A stretch of 5,348 bases of DNA from Verrucomicrobia bacterium UBA6015 (GCA_002428045.1 DIZZ01000151.1:443-5790), one strand, 5' to 3'. Positions 1 through 5,348 are shown, counted from the stretch's first letter. The notes: generated by a model from the letters alone, not told the origin. Numbers and translations are program-made.

Positions 1-1296
1 CAGGTTGAGATCGTTCCAGAAGCCTGGGTAAGAGGTAGCCACGCAGCCGACGTTGCGGATGTCTATCGGCTCAGCGGAATGCAGCCCCAGCACGGCCATC
101 GCCATGGCAATCCGGTGGTCGCCGGAGCTTTCCACGACCGCGCCCCCCCGCACGGTGCCGCCCCGCACACGGAAACCATCCGCAGCCTCCTCGAAGCGCA
201 CCCCCGCCAGTGACAGGTTTCGGCACATTGTGGCAATCCGGTCCGATTCCTTCACGCGCAGCTCCGCCGCGTCGCGCACGATCGTTTCGCCCTTGGCCAC
301 CGCGCCCGCCACCGCCACCAGCGGTAGCTCATCGATCAGGTTCGGGATCTCATCCCCGCCAACCTCCGTGCCGCACAGCCCTCGCCCTCGCACGCTGACC
401 GTGCCCGTCTCCTCCCAGATCGAGCAGCCCGGATCCAATTCGCAATTAATCTCCGCTCCCATGCGCCGCAAGACATCGATCAGGGCGGTGCGCCGCGGAT
501 TGAGGCCTACGCCCTGGATCACCACCTCCGCACCATCGCTCATTGCCCCCGCCACCATCCAGAAGGCAGCCGATGAGAAATCGCCCGGAACCCGCCATTC
601 CCCGACACGCAGATTGAGCCGATCCAGCCCTGGACCGTGCAGGGTTACCGTCAACCCATCGACCTTCAAGTCCAGTCCCATCGCCTGCATCAGCCGCTCG
701 GTATGATCGCGCGTCGGGCGCGGCTCGATCACCACGGTATCACCCTTAACGGCCAGGCCGGCCAGCAGCACGGCCGACTTCACCTGGGCCGACGCCATCG
801 GCAGTGTATAGCGGATTGCCCGCAGCGGGCCGCCAGTTACGCGGATCGGCGCGCAGCCCCGCTCGCCCAGCAGGTCTACACGGGCACCCATATCCGCCAG
901 CGGCTTCTGGATACGCCCCATCGGGCGCGACCGCAGCGACTCGTCGCCCGTCAGCTCGGCGGTCAACGGCTGCCCCGCCAGCAGGCCCGCCAGCAGCCGG
1001 ATGCCGGTCCCTGAGTTGCCCATGTCCAGCACCTCGGTGGGGGCATGCAATGCGCCGCCGGTTCCCGTAATGCAAATCGTCTCGCCCTCGTGCCGCACGG
1101 TGGCACCCAGGGCCTGCATAGCCTTCAGTGTGTTGAGACAATCCTCACTGCACAAGAACCCCTTGACGGTCGAGGTTCCCTTCGCCATCGCGGCCAGCAT
1201 GGCCACCCGATGCGAGATGCTTTTATCGCCCGGTACGGTTACCGTGCCGCCCAGCCGAACTGCCGGACGCACGGTTTGATGTTCTGATCCACTCAT
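1..1296 (-). CDS. aroA: EPSP synthase (3-phosphoshikimate 1-carboxyvinyltransferase), C-terminus cut by window edge
   Basis: This cytoplasmic enzyme transfers the enolpyruvyl group of phosphoenolpyruvate to shikimate-3-phosphate, the sixth step of the shikimate pathway to aromatic amino acids. I translated the minus strand from ATG at 1296 and found 432 uninterrupted codons running off the left edge. Family lengths are about 425-445, so only a few residues are missing. Visible motifs, in order: PGDKSISHR (22-30, catalytic Lys25), GNSGTGIR (93-100), GDESLRSRPM (117-126), SAQVKSA (169-175), RDHTE (196-200), PGDFSSAAF (237-245), IDELP (321-325, Asp322), ELRVKESDR (345-353, Glu350) and GDHRIAM (392-398). 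PGDKS, SAQ-x-K and RDHTE are the signatures usually associated with the class II (Bacillus/CP4-like) branch, whereas class I enzymes have PGSKS. The start is supported by a GG-rich ribosome binding site and by the expected spacing of about 21 residues before PGDKS. The gene is divergent from the fucosidase gene. Its identity is secure. Confidence 0.97.
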   Translation of the reverse strand, partial: MSGSEHQTVRPAVRLGGTVTVPGDKSISHRVAMLAAMAKGTSTVKGFLCSEDCLNTLKAMQALGATVRHEGETICITGTGGALHAPTEVLDMGNSGTGIRLLAGLLAGQPLTAELTGDESLRSRPMGRIQKPLADMGARVDLLGERGCAPIRVTGGPLRAIRYTLPMASAQVKSAVLLAGLAVKGDTVVIEPRPTRDHTERLMQAMGLDLKVDGLTVTLHGPGLDRLNLRVGEWRVPGDFSSAAFWMVAGAMSDGAEVVIQGVGLNPRRTALIDVLRRMGAEINCELDPGCSIWEETGTVSVRGRGLCGTEVGGDEIPNLIDELPLVAVAGAVAKGETIVRDAAELRVKESDRIATMCRNLSLAGVRFEEAADGFRVRGGTVRGGAVVESSGDHRIAMAMAVLGLHSAEPIDIRNVGCVATSYPGFWNDLNL

Positions 1297-1298
1297 AT

Positions 1299-1306
1299 CC
1301 CACCTT
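1299..1306 (-). promoter_or_regulatory. Ribosome binding site of aroA
   Basis: On the minus strand the sequence AAGGTGGG ends two bases before the ATG at 1296. AGGTG matches the 3' part of the consensus AAGGAGGTG, so the short spacing is acceptable. It supports this ATG over any later start, which would cut into the conserved N-terminus. Confidence 0.6.
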
Positions 1307-1408
1307 TGTAAAAGTCTTTTCATTACGGTACCCGCCCCATGGGAGACCAGCCGCTCTTATACGGCAACGCGCACAAAGCTACCTATTCCAACCCTTCTTA
1401 TCCAGCAC

Positions 1409-1417
1409 ATTCTAGCA
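1409..1417 (-). promoter_or_regulatory. Candidate extended -10 element for aroA
   Basis: On the minus strand TGCTAGAAT fits the extended -10 pattern TGnTATAAT with one mismatch in the hexamer. No good -35 lies 16-18 bases upstream, but extended -10 promoters can do without one. It would give a leader of roughly 105 bases before the aroA start. A TATAAG at 1356-1361 is a weaker alternative. This is a pattern match only. Confidence 0.25.
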
Positions 1418-1457
1418 ATTCAGAAAATGAAAATCATCGCATCTCATGGGGCTGAAG

Positions 1458-1479
1458 CGCCTGTAACAGGGCGATCGCC
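1458..1479. promoter_or_regulatory. Two abutting palindromes, candidate operator for the fucosidase gene
   Basis: The odd palindrome CCTGT-a-ACAGG (1460-1470) touches the perfect 10-base palindrome GGCGATCGCC (1470-1479). A wider reading pairs CGCC at 1458-1461 with GGCG at 1470-1473 around the same centre. The cluster ends one base before the TTGACT hexamer at 1480, a common place for an activator or repressor site. No regulator gene lies in the window, and the match to any known operator family is not clear. Confidence 0.25.
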
Positions 1480-1509
1480 TTGACTCTCGTGCTTGATTAT
1501 GCATATATC
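1480..1509 (+). promoter_or_regulatory. Candidate sigma-70 type promoter of the fucosidase gene
   Basis: A TTGACT hexamer (1480-1485, five of six to TTGACA) is followed after 17 or 18 bases by ATATAT (1503-1508) or TATATC (1504-1509), inside an AT-rich run. This would start transcription near 1516 and give a leader of about 70 bases. The -35 is good and the -10 fair. The direction and position fit the fucosidase gene. Confidence 0.38.
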
Positions 1510-1574
1510 TGATTACCGTTAGGATCAGAACGACAAACTATGGAAATTTGGGAAACGCACCCTGTCAGGTTTGC

Positions 1575-1581
1575 AAAGGAG
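1575..1581 (+). promoter_or_regulatory. Ribosome binding site of the fucosidase gene
   Basis: AAAGGAG lies seven bases before the ATG at 1589, which is close to ideal. It fixes the start codon and shows that the protein begins at MNLYQPTWKS, without an upstream signal-peptide extension. Confidence 0.8.
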
Positions 1582-1588
1582 ATAAGGA

Positions 1589-3043
1589 ATGAATCTATAC
1601 CAACCGACGTGGAAATCACTGTGTTCGCAGACGGTCCCCGACTGGTTTCGGGATGCGAAGTTCGGGATCTACACCCATTGGGGGCCTTACACCGTGCCGG
1701 CCTATGGTGGCAGCAGTGATGCATTGTGCGGGAGAGACACGTGGGGGTACAACGGGGCATGGTATCCCGCTCGTATGTATGATCCGAAGCAATCGGCCAG
1801 CCTCTATCACACAAAGACCTATGGTGGCCCGGCGAAGACGGGCTACAAGGATCTGATTCCATTGTTCACTGCTGAGAAGTTCGATGCAGAGGAGTGGGTG
1901 GAGATCTTCAAGGATTCCGGTGCCCGTTTTGTTGGACCTACCGCCCAGCTTCACGACGGATTTGCCATGTGGGACTCCAACGTCAACCGCTGGAACTGCA
2001 AGGCGATGGGGCCGAAGCGTGACGTCATGGGCGAGTTTGCTGCGGCGGCACGGAAGGCGGACTTGAAAGTCGTGGCGACCTTCCACCATGCGTACCAGTG
2101 GTTCTTCTATCAACTTGCCCGCAAACAGGGGCTAGACCTGGATGATCCGGCGTTCGAGGATCTCTACATCCGGGCCCATGATGCGAAGGAGATGCCGGAT
2201 CAGGCATACCATGTGCGCTGGCGTGATCAGATCGTTGAGGTGATCAATCAATACTCCCCTGATCTGATCTGGTTCGATTTCTGTCTGAAGTTCATTCGCG
2301 ACGATTACAAGCGGGAGATGCTCGCCTATTTCTATAACCACGCCTTGAAACGCGGCCAGGAGGTGGGGGTTGCCTTCAAGAACAACGACCTGCCTCCGGG
2401 GGCCGGGATTTTCGACCTCGAAGTCGGCAAGATGGATGAACTCTGCCAGTTTGCCTGGTTGACCGACACGTCGGTCGACTGTGTCCCGAATGGGACGTGG
2501 GCGTATTCGCGTTCGGCGGCCTTCAAGTCACCAGAACGTATTATCCATAACCTCGTGGACATGGTCAGCAAGAATGGCCAGCTTCTACTCAACGTCGGGC
2601 CTCGTGCCGACGGGACCATTCCCGAAGGGGCCAGGCAACTGCTAAAGAAGGTCGGCGAGTGGTTGCGGATCAACGGCGAATCCATTTATGGCACCAGGCC
2701 TTGGTGCGTGGCTGGAGAGGGTCCGACCAAGAAGAGTGTGGATATGGCGCGCAAGGGAATGTTCAACGAGACGGGCGAGACACGGTTCTGTGCGCATGAT
2801 ATCCGCTATACTACGGGAGACTCTGCGATCTATGCCACCTGCCTTGGGGTACCTGGCGACGAGGTTTTCCTGAATACGTTCAAGGAACGGGTTCATGCCG
2901 AAGAAATCCGGCAGGTGACCATGCTGGGCGTGGAGGGCACCTTGCCGTGGCGTCATGATCCCGACGAGGGGTTGATTATCCAGACCCCGTTCAAGATGCC
3001 CAGCGAATATGCAAACACGTTCAAGATCGAATGGGCGAAATAG
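1589..3043 (+). CDS. Alpha-L-fucosidase, glycoside hydrolase family 29, apparently cytoplasmic
   Basis: This 484-residue retaining glycosidase should release L-fucose from fucosylated glycans or small fucosides. The N-terminal barrel carries WFRDAKFGIYTHWGPY (19-34, His30 in the sugar-binding HWG motif), the YDP segment (64-66), TAQLHDGFAMWDS (118-130), GPKRD (141-145), an HHAYQWF block (166-172) and LIWFD (226-230). Asp230 fits the catalytic nucleophile. The acid/base is less certain; Glu278 in FDLEVGK lies at a reasonable distance. NGQLLLNVGP and ADGTIP (329-345) are the familiar end of the catalytic domain. The C-terminal beta-sandwich begins near 375 and contains DIRYTTGDSAIYATCLG (404-420), the usual family segment. 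The N-terminus has no hydrophobic signal, whereas many family members are secreted or lipoproteins, so substrate must be imported first. It is odd that Leu121 replaces the first His of the usual HHDGF motif. The gene stands alone between divergent aroA and convergent kup. The family is certain; linkage preference is not. Confidence 0.95.
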   Translation: MNLYQPTWKSLCSQTVPDWFRDAKFGIYTHWGPYTVPAYGGSSDALCGRDTWGYNGAWYPARMYDPKQSASLYHTKTYGGPAKTGYKDLIPLFTAEKFDAEEWVEIFKDSGARFVGPTAQLHDGFAMWDSNVNRWNCKAMGPKRDVMGEFAAAARKADLKVVATFHHAYQWFFYQLARKQGLDLDDPAFEDLYIRAHDAKEMPDQAYHVRWRDQIVEVINQYSPDLIWFDFCLKFIRDDYKREMLAYFYNHALKRGQEVGVAFKNNDLPPGAGIFDLEVGKMDELCQFAWLTDTSVDCVPNGTWAYSRSAAFKSPERIIHNLVDMVSKNGQLLLNVGPRADGTIPEGARQLLKKVGEWLRINGESIYGTRPWCVAGEGPTKKSVDMARKGMFNETGETRFCAHDIRYTTGDSAIYATCLGVPGDEVFLNTFKERVHAEEIRQVTMLGVEGTLPWRHDPDEGLIIQTPFKMPSEYANTFKIEWAK

Positions 3044-3062
3044 GCACGCTCGTGAGGGCGGG
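3044..3062. other. Convergent gene junction without a visible terminator
   Basis: Only 19 bases separate the fucosidase TAG from the kup TAA, which face each other. The only self-complementary stretch is CACG-CT-CGTG (3046-3055), with a two-base loop and no T-run on either strand. It is too small to act as a terminator. Transcripts of the two genes therefore probably overlap at their 3' ends or rely on Rho. Confidence 0.5.
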
Positions 3063-5021
3063 TTACAGCTCTACCTGGATGCCGATCTCTATAACTCGGT
3101 TGGGGGGGATTCGAAAGTACTTGGAGGCATCCCAGGCATTTCTGGAGAGATAAGCAAACAAGCCTTTGCGCCAAGCGCGCATGGTTTTGTCACGGCCCAG
3201 AATGAGGGTCTCGCGCCCAAGGAAAAAGGTGATCTTCATCGGGTCAAGGTTCAAATCGCCAAGCTGTACGGTTTTTAGGATCGAGCACAGATTCGGGTCT
3301 TCGCTGAATCCATAGCGGATGAGCAGCTGATAGAAACCCTCCGGGAGAACGGTTGCCTGGATGCGTTCATGCTCCGGAATATGTGGGACCTCTTCCGTCT
3401 GGACGGTCAGAAGTACAATCTGCTGGTGCAGGATCTTGTTGTGTTTAAAGTTGTGTAGCAGCGTGCGGGGGATTCCGTTGGGATTCCCGGTCAGGAATAC
3501 CGCCACGCCTGGTACACGGTGGGGCCGGGTGTTGATCACGTCCTGGATGAACAGATCAATCGAGATGGCGGCATCTGCCATCCGCTTTGCCAGAATATCC
3601 CGTCCGCGGTACCACGTTGTCATGATGGCCATAAAGCTAACGGCAATCACGATAGGAGCCCAGCCTCCGTCGCCGATTTTCAAGATGTTGGAACCAAAGA
3701 ACATCAGATCCATGCAGAGAAACGGTACGGCGATGAGGAGCACCGCTGGCAGCGGCCACTTCCAGTGATAACGCATCACAGCCAGCAGCAGCAACGTGGT
3801 GATCAGCATTGTGAGCGACACCGCCATTCCATAGGCCCCAGCCAAACTGGCGGAATTACCGAACCCCAGCACCAACACGATCGTTCCCGTCAGCATTAGC
3901 CATTTTACAAGCGGAAGATAAACCTGCCCGATCTGCCTTGTCGACGTATGAATAATCGACAGTCGCGGCAAATAACCCAATTGAATAGCTTGGCGGGTCA
4001 TCGAGAAGGCACCGGATATGATCGCCTGCGAGGCGATAATCGTCGACGCGGTGGCAAGCGCCACCATTGGATAAATCGCCCAGTGGGGGACATTTCGGAA
4101 AAAGAGATTGTTGATGAGATCCTGATTCAGGACGGGGATTCCGCTCACCAACATCATACAGGCGGGATCATTCAAGGCGTTGAGCATCCAGGCACCCTGG
4201 CCGGCATAGTTCAGCATCAGCGCCGGCATCACGAGGCAGAACCACCCCCGCCGGATCGGGCCGACACCAAAATGCCCCAGATCGGCATAAAGCGTCTCTC
4301 CCCCGGTGACCGCCAGAAAGACGGCACCCATTGTGATAAACGCCTGCCAGCGGTTATTCATAAAAAAATCGACAGCATAGCGCGGATTCACGGCAGCTAG
4401 GATCCCGGGTGCCTGGATAATCGAGGTTATGCCCAGCGCGGCAAGCGCGGCAAACCAGACCAGCATGACCGGGCCAAAGATGCTGCCGACGGTCTGGGTG
4501 CCGTGCCGTTGCATTCCGAACAGCAACACTAGCGCGGCCAGCGCGATCATCATAATCGTGTGCGGCGGGACAATAAGCTCCCCAATGTTCAGTCCCTCGA
4601 CAGCGCTGAGGACCGATATAGCCGGGGCGATCAGGCCGTCACCGTACAGCAGGGAGGCACCGAACAAGCCAAGTAAAACAACCCATCGCCTTTTCATGAC
4701 AGCACTCCGGCTCACGAGTGCCATCAGCGCGAGAATACCGCCTTCGCCGTGATTATTGGCCCGCAGCACAAGTGCCATGTACTTGACCGTGATCAGCATG
4801 AACAGTGACCACAGGATCATGGAAACAATCCCAAGGATATTCGCCGCGCTGGGAAGAACACCACATCCCGGGGTGAAGCAAACGCGTGTGGCATAAAGGG
4901 GGCTTGTCCCGATATCACCGTAGACGATCCCCAGCACCGTCAGGGCAAGCAAGCATCGTGCCCTCCTAGAGCGAGGCGCGTTGTCGGACCGGTCCTTGTT
5001 TTCAGATATTGTAGCTTCCAT
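3063..5021 (-). CDS. kup: KUP/HAK/KT family potassium uptake permease
   Basis: This inner-membrane transporter takes up K+, most likely with protons. From ATG at 5021 it has 652 residues, slightly more than the 622 of E. coli Kup. Conserved blocks, in order: GIVYGDIGTSPLYA (31-44, with the key Asp36), NNHGEGGILALM (89-100), YGDGLIAPAISVLSAVEGL (126-144), MQRHGTQTVGSIFGP (170-184), AVNPRYAVDFF (210-220), TGGETLYADLGHFG (239-252), GQGAWML (274-280), IASQAIISGAFSMTRQAIQL (329-348), GNSASLAGAYGMAVS (388-402) and the terminal IPPNRVIEIGIQVEL. Twelve hydrophobic segments lie between about residues 24 and 468; the remaining 180 or so residues form the cytoplasmic domain. The basic N-terminus RSRRAR precedes helix 1. 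An in-frame TTG six codons earlier (5039) is possible, but it has no ribosome binding site; the ATG has only a weak AAGAAG three bases upstream. TGGETLYAD varies from the more usual TGAEALYAD. It converges on the fucosidase gene. Confidence 0.96.
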   Translation of the reverse strand: MEATISENKDRSDNAPRSRRARCLLALTVLGIVYGDIGTSPLYATRVCFTPGCGVLPSAANILGIVSMILWSLFMLITVKYMALVLRANNHGEGGILALMALVSRSAVMKRRWVVLLGLFGASLLYGDGLIAPAISVLSAVEGLNIGELIVPPHTIMMIALAALVLLFGMQRHGTQTVGSIFGPVMLVWFAALAALGITSIIQAPGILAAVNPRYAVDFFMNNRWQAFITMGAVFLAVTGGETLYADLGHFGVGPIRRGWFCLVMPALMLNYAGQGAWMLNALNDPACMMLVSGIPVLNQDLINNLFFRNVPHWAIYPMVALATASTIIASQAIISGAFSMTRQAIQLGYLPRLSIIHTSTRQIGQVYLPLVKWLMLTGTIVLVLGFGNSASLAGAYGMAVSLTMLITTLLLLAVMRYHWKWPLPAVLLIAVPFLCMDLMFFGSNILKIGDGGWAPIVIAVSFMAIMTTWYRGRDILAKRMADAAISIDLFIQDVINTRPHRVPGVAVFLTGNPNGIPRTLLHNFKHNKILHQQIVLLTVQTEEVPHIPEHERIQATVLPEGFYQLLIRYGFSEDPNLCSILKTVQLGDLNLDPMKITFFLGRETLILGRDKTMRAWRKGLFAYLSRNAWDASKYFRIPPNRVIEIGIQVEL

Positions 5022-5237
5022 ACGCTTCTTATTTAACAATTACACTAGGCCGCTAACTTCAAGGACGCAAAATAGCGGAATGGTGATGCAGCGGATTCAC
5101 GCCAGGAAGAGTGCCAGAGTCGACTAACAGAGTCAAGATTGGAGCGATCGACGGCAAAACCGTTTTAATTGCATGATTCTCCCGTCGGTCGTCTTATTCG
5201 ACAGTTATGACGAAGCAAAGCTGTCCCCCGCACCTTT
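5022..5237. other. Region upstream of kup
   Basis: These 216 bases separate kup from the unidentified gene on the same strand. On the minus strand they contain a TTGACT hexamer (5136-5131) without a convincing -10, a 7-base direct repeat GACTCTG with 13-base period (5134-5128 and 5121-5115), an AGTCGACT palindrome (5118-5125), and a GGGAG-preceded 13-codon frame (5174-5133). Short inverted repeats GACAG/CTGTC (5200-5204, 5221-5225) and TCGTC/GACGA lie just after the upstream gene but lack a T-run. I see no c-di-AMP riboswitch consensus, although that element often controls K+ transporters. Confidence 0.6.
5129..5150 (-). promoter_or_regulatory. Two-block motif shared with the fucosidase promoter
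   Basis: Read on the minus strand, CGATCGC (5150-5144) is followed six bases later by CTTGACTCT (5137-5129). The same two words occur, directly joined, at 1472-1487 on the plus strand upstream of the fucosidase gene. The second word includes a -35-like TTGACT. No acceptable -10 follows here (CACTCT at 17 bases), so calling it a promoter is uncertain. Confidence 0.2.
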
Positions 5238-5348
5238 CTACCGCCTTGTCGGCCAGGGGGGCAGCGTCTCGACCCAACCGAACAAGCGGGTGGTGAATCC
5301 GTCACGGGACTGCAGGATACTCCAGCGGCCCTCGACCGGCTCATAGAC
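5238..5348 (-). CDS. C-terminal end of an unidentified protein (partial)
   Basis: The minus strand is open from the right edge at 5348 for 36 codons and stops at TAG (5240-5238). Thirty of the 36 codons end in G or C, the pattern expected of a real gene in this GC-rich genome. The visible residues begin VYEPVEGRWSILQ, continue with a FTTRLFGWVE segment rich in aromatic and beta-forming residues, and end in PPWPTRR. I do not recognise the family. There is no membrane segment in this piece. It points the same way as kup but is 216 bases away and is probably a separate unit. A six-C run near the end (5255-5260) is a place where a sequencing error could shift the frame. A chance open frame remains possible over so short a stretch. 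Confidence 0.55.
   Translation of the reverse strand, partial: VYEPVEGRWSILQSRDGFTTRLFGWVETLPPWPTRR

Larger units (their letters stand above)
1297..1588. other. Divergent intergenic region between aroA and the fucosidase gene
   Basis: These 292 bases hold no coding frame that I believe. They carry the control elements of both flanking genes: a possible extended -10 for aroA, a better promoter for the fucosidase gene, and a palindrome cluster beside the latter. A small CCCATGGG palindrome sits at 1336-1343. An imperfect inverted repeat CTGAT/ATCAG with a 10-base gap lies near 1510-1529, just after the putative fucosidase -10. I see no tRNA and no riboswitch that I recognise. The region is more AT-rich than either gene, as expected for promoter DNA. 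Confidence 0.7.

Noticed and set aside
53..706. Long plus-strand open frame of 217 codons opposite aroA
   Set aside because: It is the mirror of the GC-rich aroA gene. The product is a low-complexity string of Pro, Ser, Arg and Thr with no motif, while the minus strand encodes every EPSP synthase motif.
746..1141. Minus-strand open frame in another phase inside aroA
   Set aside because: Its Gly, Arg and Ala-rich product is the third-position bias of aroA read in the wrong phase.
1471..1478. GCGATCGC as a cyanobacterial HIP1 element
   Set aside because: This is the only complete octamer that I noticed, whereas HIP1-rich genomes show many. It is better read as part of the local palindrome.
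1497..1862. Minus-strand open frame crossing the fucosidase promoter and start
   Set aside because: It has no ribosome binding site and a Cys, His and Ser-rich product without family features. It overlaps the securely identified fucosidase.
3009..3278. Plus-strand open frame across the end of the fucosidase gene and the end of kup
   Set aside because: Most of it is antisense to the conserved C-terminus of Kup (IPPNRVIEIG). No Shine-Dalgarno precedes it.
3361..4400. Several plus-strand open frames opposite kup
   Set aside because: The minus strand carries uninterrupted Kup motifs over the whole stretch. The plus-strand products are Arg, His and Gln-rich or Cys and Ser-rich shadows.
5151..5171. 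Terminator-like ACGG-caaaa-CCGT stem followed by TTTT on the plus strand
   Set aside because: The stem is only four base pairs and no plus-strand gene ends upstream of it. On the minus strand, where genes do run, it is not followed by a T-run.
5195..5225. Inverted repeats GACAG/CTGTC and TCGTC/GACGA as terminator of the right-edge gene
   Set aside because: The arms are five bases with loops of about 15, they compete with each other, and no T-run follows on the minus strand.
5022..5237. c-di-AMP (ydaO-type) riboswitch upstream of kup
   Set aside because: These often precede K+ transporter genes, so I looked for the conserved blocks on the minus strand and did not find them. A covariance-model search would settle it.

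Overview
The window holds two complete genes and two partial genes, all chromosomal in character. From left to right they are aroA (minus strand, cut by the left edge), a GH29 alpha-L-fucosidase (plus strand, complete), kup (minus strand, complete), and the last 36 codons of an unidentified minus-strand gene that enters from the right edge. There is no transposase, integrase, phage gene, CRISPR array, tRNA or rRNA. The nucleic acid layout is ordinary, and I do not see a new multi-gene system here.

The sequence suggests a free-living, Gram-negative-like, moderately GC-rich bacterium. The fucosidase sequence style (a GPKRD block, a HDGFAMWDS core, no signal peptide) reminds me of enzymes from Planctomycetes, Verrucomicrobia, Kiritimatiellota and Lentisphaerae, which carry many fucosidases. 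That placement is a low-confidence impression, not a result. The aroA segment is visibly richer in G+C than the fucosidase and kup segments.

Region 1 (1-1296) encodes EPSP synthase of the shikimate pathway, with all the catalytic motifs and only the extreme C-terminus missing. Region 2 (1297-1588) is the divergent intergenic region between aroA and the fucosidase gene. It carries a plausible promoter for the fucosidase (TTGACT, then an AT-rich -10), two abutting palindromes directly upstream of that -35, and a strong ribosome binding site. Region 3 (1589-3043) is the fucosidase. It stands alone, with no transporter, sulfatase or regulator in view. It lacks an export signal, so it should act on fucosides that have already entered the cell. 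Region 4 (3044-3062) is a 19-base gap between two converging stop codons, with no visible terminator. Region 5 (3063-5021) is kup, a 12-helix K+ uptake permease with a cytoplasmic C-terminal domain. Region 6 (5022-5237) is the kup upstream region, followed by the 3' end of the next gene.

The genes do not form one pathway: aromatic amino acid synthesis, fucose release and potassium uptake lie side by side in three separate transcription units. The points most worth a second look are the altered active-site motif of the fucosidase (QLHDGF where HHDGF is usual), the palindrome cluster at its promoter, a short two-block motif shared by the regions upstream of the fucosidase and kup, and the unidentified gene end at the right edge.
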